From Sinorhizobium chiapasense (GTDB lineage: Bacteria > Pseudomonadota > Alphaproteobacteria > Rhizobiales > Rhizobiaceae), in NCBI RefSeq assembly GCF_036488675.1, contig NZ_CP133152.1:682001-746000 (forward strand): a DNA stretch of 64,000 nt, given 5' to 3'. Made by a program: the position numbers and the translations under genes. Positions 63,939-64,000 of this stretch are shown piece after piece. Below the pieces are notes generated by a model. That model was not told the DNA's origin. It made no database searches and saw only the letters and a list, made by a program, of their open reading frames with translations. The first letter of the stretch is position 1; every line of letters begins with the position of its first letter.

Positions 63939-64000
63939 CTAAGCCGCCCGCAGCAATACCTGGAGGTCGCGCTTTCGCCGGAGGAGATCGGCGATGGTGT
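63939..64000 (-). CDS. C-terminal end of an unidentified gene
   Basis: Reading leftwards from the window edge gives TIADLLRRKRDLQVLLRAA and then TAG (63939-63941). The terminator just beyond supports a gene ending here. Only 19 codons are visible, so neither the reality nor the identity of the gene can be settled. Confidence 0.3.
   Translation of the reverse strand, partial: TIADLLRRKRDLQVLLRAA

Overview
The window is high-GC DNA with the gene content, codon style and intergenic palindromes of the Rhizobiaceae, most like Sinorhizobium/Ensifer. It has many ABC sugar-uptake operons, a matRABC malonate cluster of the Rhizobium type, a complete nosRZDFYLX nitrous-oxide reductase operon and short mosaic palindromic repeats. 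The density of catabolic operons, gene remnants and repeats suits a megaplasmid or other accessory replicon, but no replication or transfer gene is present to prove it. No rRNA, tRNA, CRISPR array or intact transposon was seen.

Region 1 (1-11.9 kb) is a sugar-acid and glycoside catabolic block. A divergent FAD-linked 2-hydroxyacid dehydrogenase (cut by the window edge) faces a tightly overlapping operon: a DenD-like dehydrogenase, a 3-hydroxyisobutyrate-dehydrogenase-like enzyme and an IlvD/Edd sugar-acid dehydratase. After gene debris comes a LacI-type regulator with a striking palindromic operator. It is followed by a complete ABC importer (Tat-exported binding protein, two permeases, ATPase) and a DUF2961/GH172 glycosidase-like protein.

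Region 2 (12-17.2 kb) is matR divergent from matA-matB-matC: malonate uptake, activation to malonyl-CoA and decarboxylation to acetyl-CoA. It is followed by a PIN-toxin remnant, a DUF899 protein, a VOC/PhnB protein and non-coding stretches (17.2-19.5 kb).

Region 3 (31.2-19.5 kb, minus strand) looks like one 11-gene transcription unit. It starts with an unusual three-part regulator (DeoR HTH, periplasmic-binding-like domain, DeoR sensor domain). Next come a sugar-type ABC importer, an enoyl-CoA hydratase, an SDR dehydrogenase, a mutarotase-like protein, an SMP-30 lactonase, a binding-protein-like protein without signal peptide and a class III CoA-transferase. The mixture of sugar uptake and CoA-thioester enzymes suggests an uncharacterised pathway. 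A divergent cytosine-deaminase-family amidohydrolase follows.

Region 4 (33-50.3 kb) is a nitrogen-oxide block. It holds a di-iron RIC/ScdA protein, NnrS and a small protein, then nosRZDFYLX on the minus strand. Beyond nosR lie a divergent rubrerythrin-like protein, a pseudoazurin (the likely electron donor to NosZ) and a chemoreceptor with a NIT (nitrate/nitrite) domain. Three FNR/NnrR-like boxes (TTGCG-N4-nnCAA) precede the di-iron protein, lie between nosR and the rubrerythrin-like gene, and precede azu, so one nitric-oxide or oxygen-responsive regulon is likely. Nitrate, nitrite and nitric-oxide reductases are not in the window.

Region 5 (50.3-64 kb) holds a small lipoprotein, a DUF2214 membrane protein divergent from a TetR regulator, and an RND efflux pump with inverted gene order beside a dead TetR fragment. 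It also holds a LysR regulator, a histidine kinase and FixJ-type response regulator, and a cluster of small redox/detoxification enzymes. One SDR there is broken by an amber codon. Mosaic palindromes lie between several of these genes.
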